64,000 nt of DNA, taken from positions 2,976,001-3,040,000 of the forward strand of contig NZ_CP107899.1 in NCBI RefSeq assembly GCF_036013915.1. Reading direction: 5' to 3'. This DNA comes from Streptomyces sp. NBC_00464. Lineage in GTDB: Bacteria; Actinomycetota; Actinomycetes; Streptomycetales; Streptomycetaceae. The stretch's first letter is position 1. Each line of letters starts with the position of its first letter. Of the stretch, positions 61,894-64,000 are shown piece after piece. Both the position numbers and the translations under genes were made by a program. Below the pieces are notes generated by a model. That model was not told where the DNA came from. It saw nothing but the letters and a program-made list of their open reading frames with translations, and did no database searches.

Positions 61894-64000
61894 CGACGGC
61901 GTACGAGGCCCCGGCCGAAGTCCGGGAGCCGGGCGGCGGTACCCCGTCGGCTTCCGGTATCCCGCCGACTTCCGGTATCCCGCCGACGGACCTGGAGGAC
62001 CTCTGGGAGCGGCTCGGCCGCATCGAGCGGCGGGTACGGCACGCGGTCGCGCTGCGCCGGGACACCGACCCGCAACCGGACGATCCGTTCCGGGGGCAGT
62101 ACCTCACCCCCGCCGCGGCCGAGCGCATCCTGGACTCCCGGGACGCGTTCCTCCCGGTGCCGGTCCCCGCGTCGGCCCAAGGTCCCGGCGCCACGCCCGA
62201 TTCCCCGGCCGGGGGCCGGATAGCCGCCCTCGCGGAACGCTTCGGTCTGGTCGAGCCGGACGTGGATCTCCTGCTGGTCGCGATGGCCCCGGACATCGAC
62301 GCACGGTTCGAGCGGCTGTACGGCTATCTCAACGACGACCTCACCCGGCGCCGAGCCACGATCGACCTGGCCCTCGAACTCTGCGGACTGCCCGCCGCGG
62401 GCTCCGGCCGCTTCCGGTTCTCGCCGTCCGCCCCGCTGGTCGCGGCCGGTCTCGTGGAGGTGCTGGAGGCCGACCGCCCGCTGCTCTCACGGGTGTTGCG
62501 CGTACCGGACCGGGTCACCGCCCATCTGCTCGGCGACGACGAGGTGGACGGACGACTGCACGGTCTGGTCCGGGTGGCCGGGCCGGAGGAGGAACCGGAA
62601 AAGGCACCGGCAAAGGCGCCGGAGGACGGGCCGGACCTGTGCCGGACGACGCTGCGGGTCGTGGCGGCGCTGGGTACCGGCAGCGGCCTGGTGCATCTGC
62701 TGGACCGCGGCGGCGACCCCGGCCGGCTCGCGGCCGACGCACTCCTCGCGGCCGGGCTCCGCCCGCTGGTGGTGGACGTCGCGGCCCTGGCCACCGCGCC
62801 GGACCCGGTGCGGACGGCGCAGATCCTGGCGACCGAGGCGCGGCTGAGCGGCGGCGGTCTCGTCCTCGGGCCGCTGGAGGCGCTCGCCCCCGAGCAGCCC
62901 AAGGGCGCCGGCGTGATCGAAGGGCTCTGCGAGGCGGTCGGCGGCGGCTCCCCGCTGATCATGTACGGGAAGAAGCACTGGGACCCGTTGTGGGCCGCCG
63001 AGAGCCCCGTGACGGTCCACGTCCTGCCTCCGGACCCGGCGGACGCGGCCCGCAGGTGGCACCGGGAACTCACCGCGGCAGGCTCCTCGACGGGCCTCGC
63101 CGCCGGGACCGCGGCGGCCGGCGCACGCCTCACCGACGCCACCCGCGCCTACCGGCTCGACTCCGGCCAGATCCGCAGGGCCGCCGCCGTCGCCTCCCGG
63201 CTGGCCGCCCTGGAGAGCCGCCCGGTGGAGGCGCAGGACCTGCGGACCGCCGTCCGGGCCCAGAACGGGGCGGGGCTGGCCCGGCTCGCCCGCCGCATCG
63301 AGCCCACCGTCGGCTGGGACGACCTCGTACTGCCCCCGTCGACTCGCCACCAGCTGTCCGACCTGGCCCTGCGCGCACGCCACCGGGAGCAGGTGCTCGG
63401 CCGGTGGCGGATGCGGCCGGGCGGTGGAAGGGGCCGGGGCATCGTCGCGCTGTTCGCCGGGGAGTCCGGCACCGGCAAGACCATGTCGGCGGAGGTGGTC
63501 GCGGCCGACCTGGGCATGGAGCTCTACGTCGTGGACCTGTCGTCCGTGGTGGACAAGTACATCGGTGAGACCGAGAAGAACCTGGAGCGGATCTTCGTCG
63601 AGGCGTCCGACGTCAACGCGGTGCTGCTGTTCGACGAGGCGGACGCCGTCTTCGGGAAGCGTTCGCAGGTCAAGGACGCGCAGGACCGGCACGCCAACGT
63701 GGAGTCGGCCTACCTGCTCCAGCGGATCGAGTCCTTCGACGGCATCGCCGTACTCACCACCAATCTGCGGGCCAACCTCGACGAGGCGTTCACCCGCCGC
63801 CTCGACGTGGTCGCCGACTTCCCCGTACCGGACGCACAGCAGCGCCTCGCCCTGTGGGAACGCTGCCTGGGCACGGAGATCCCCCGCGCCTCCGGACTGG
63901 ACCTGCGGACCTGCGCGGATCGGTTCGAGCTGACGGGCGGGTCCATCCGCGCCTGCGCGGTCACCGCCGCCTACCAGGCGGCGGAGTCGGGCCGCCCGCT
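61890..64000 (+). CDS. AAA+ ATPase of the injection system (Afp15-like), runs off the window
   Basis: At least 703 residues, open to the right edge. The N-terminal half is a degenerate nucleotide-binding region with helical parts. The C-terminal half is a full AAA+ module with Walker A GESGTGKT (524-531), Walker B VLLFDEAD (578-585) and the arginine-finger region TNLRANLDEAFTRRLD. It belongs to the ATPases present in every Afp/PVC-type locus and needed for particle assembly. GTG 61890 overlaps the DUF4255 stop (GTGA). Confidence 0.9.
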   Translation, partial: MTTAYEAPAEVREPGGGTPSASGIPPTSGIPPTDLEDLWERLGRIERRVRHAVALRRDTDPQPDDPFRGQYLTPAAAERILDSRDAFLPVPVPASAQGPGATPDSPAGGRIAALAERFGLVEPDVDLLLVAMAPDIDARFERLYGYLNDDLTRRRATIDLALELCGLPAAGSGRFRFSPSAPLVAAGLVEVLEADRPLLSRVLRVPDRVTAHLLGDDEVDGRLHGLVRVAGPEEEPEKAPAKAPEDGPDLCRTTLRVVAALGTGSGLVHLLDRGGDPGRLAADALLAAGLRPLVVDVAALATAPDPVRTAQILATEARLSGGGLVLGPLEALAPEQPKGAGVIEGLCEAVGGGSPLIMYGKKHWDPLWAAESPVTVHVLPPDPADAARRWHRELTAAGSSTGLAAGTAAAGARLTDATRAYRLDSGQIRRAAAVASRLAALESRPVEAQDLRTAVRAQNGAGLARLARRIEPTVGWDDLVLPPSTRHQLSDLALRARHREQVLGRWRMRPGGGRGRGIVALFAGESGTGKTMSAEVVAADLGMELYVVDLSSVVDKYIGETEKNLERIFVEASDVNAVLLFDEADAVFGKRSQVKDAQDRHANVESAYLLQRIESFDGIAVLTTNLRANLDEAFTRRLDVVADFPVPDAQQRLALWERCLGTEIPRASGLDLRTCADRFELTGGSIRACAVTAAYQAAESGRP

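Noticed and set aside
61841..63568. 575-residue plus-strand frame at the right end
   Set aside because: It is out of frame with the AAA+ ATPase, whose Walker A and B motifs are in the frame from GTG 61890.

Overview
The window is very GC-rich, uses GTG starts freely, is full of 1-4 bp stop/start overlaps, and carries futalosine-pathway menaquinone genes, an AfsR/AfsS/AfsK regulatory set and a Streptomyces-type contractile injection system. All of this points to a Streptomyces chromosome, core rather than arm. The only clear mobile debris is a broken IS5-type element at about 38.9-40.0 kb.

Layout. 1-4.3 kb: mqnC, a membrane Ser/Thr kinase and mqnA, all leftward. 4.5-9 kb: a cold-shock gene with a hairpin leader, an ECF sigma factor with its CU044_5270-type membrane partner, a MerR/GyrI-like regulator and an amidohydrolase. 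9.1-13 kb: afsR, then an afsS-like 62-residue peptide gene with three NTHAT repeats, then a 55-residue secreted peptide whose predicted mature form begins with DTHAT and repeats it. 13-14.5 kb: two head-to-head PIN-domain toxin-antitoxin modules. 14.5-30 kb: acyl-CoA catabolism genes (CoA ligase, two lipid-transfer/thiolase-like proteins, a DUF35-type OB-fold protein, enoyl-CoA hydratase, acyl-CoA dehydrogenase, F420-type nitroreductase) plus ferredoxin and P450. Embedded among them are afsK, a VOC protein and a TetR regulator. Four copies of a CTGACG-N3-CGTCAG operator precede the amidohydrolase, ligase/lipid-transfer and dehydrogenase/lipid-transfer genes, which suggests one regulon. 30-41.6 kb: htpX-pspAB, two Gfo/Idh/MocA oxidoreductases behind a long palindrome, small regulators (GNAT, DUF397/XRE), a TetR-MFS efflux pair, IS remnants and a beta-helix/membrane protein.

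41.6-64 kb: an extracellular-type contractile injection system (eCIS, Afp/PVC/phage-tail-like). The leftward operon runs sheath, tube, two small assembly proteins (one a 52-residue gene), a 980-residue Pro/Ala-rich VQR-repeat protein, second tube protein, LysM hub, VgrG-like spike, PAAR tip, gp25, two baseplate proteins, and a zinc-ribbon/transmembrane/lectin-like protein. To its right lie a leftward Ig-like single-pass membrane protein and a rightward LuxR regulator. Further right, also rightward, are a secreted beta-propeller protein, a DUF4255 cap protein and the AAA+ ATPase, which runs off the window end. No tail-fibre gene and no conventional coiled-coil tape measure is visible.

Most noteworthy: (i) the secreted AfsS-motif peptide next to afsS, with a SARP-type 11-bp direct repeat at the head of the afsS leader; (ii) the four-site acyl-CoA operator; (iii) the VQR-repeat protein and two N-in/C-out membrane proteins of the eCIS; (iv) two unrelated 14-bp minisatellites that each sit on a gene's stop codon and supply stops in all three frames.
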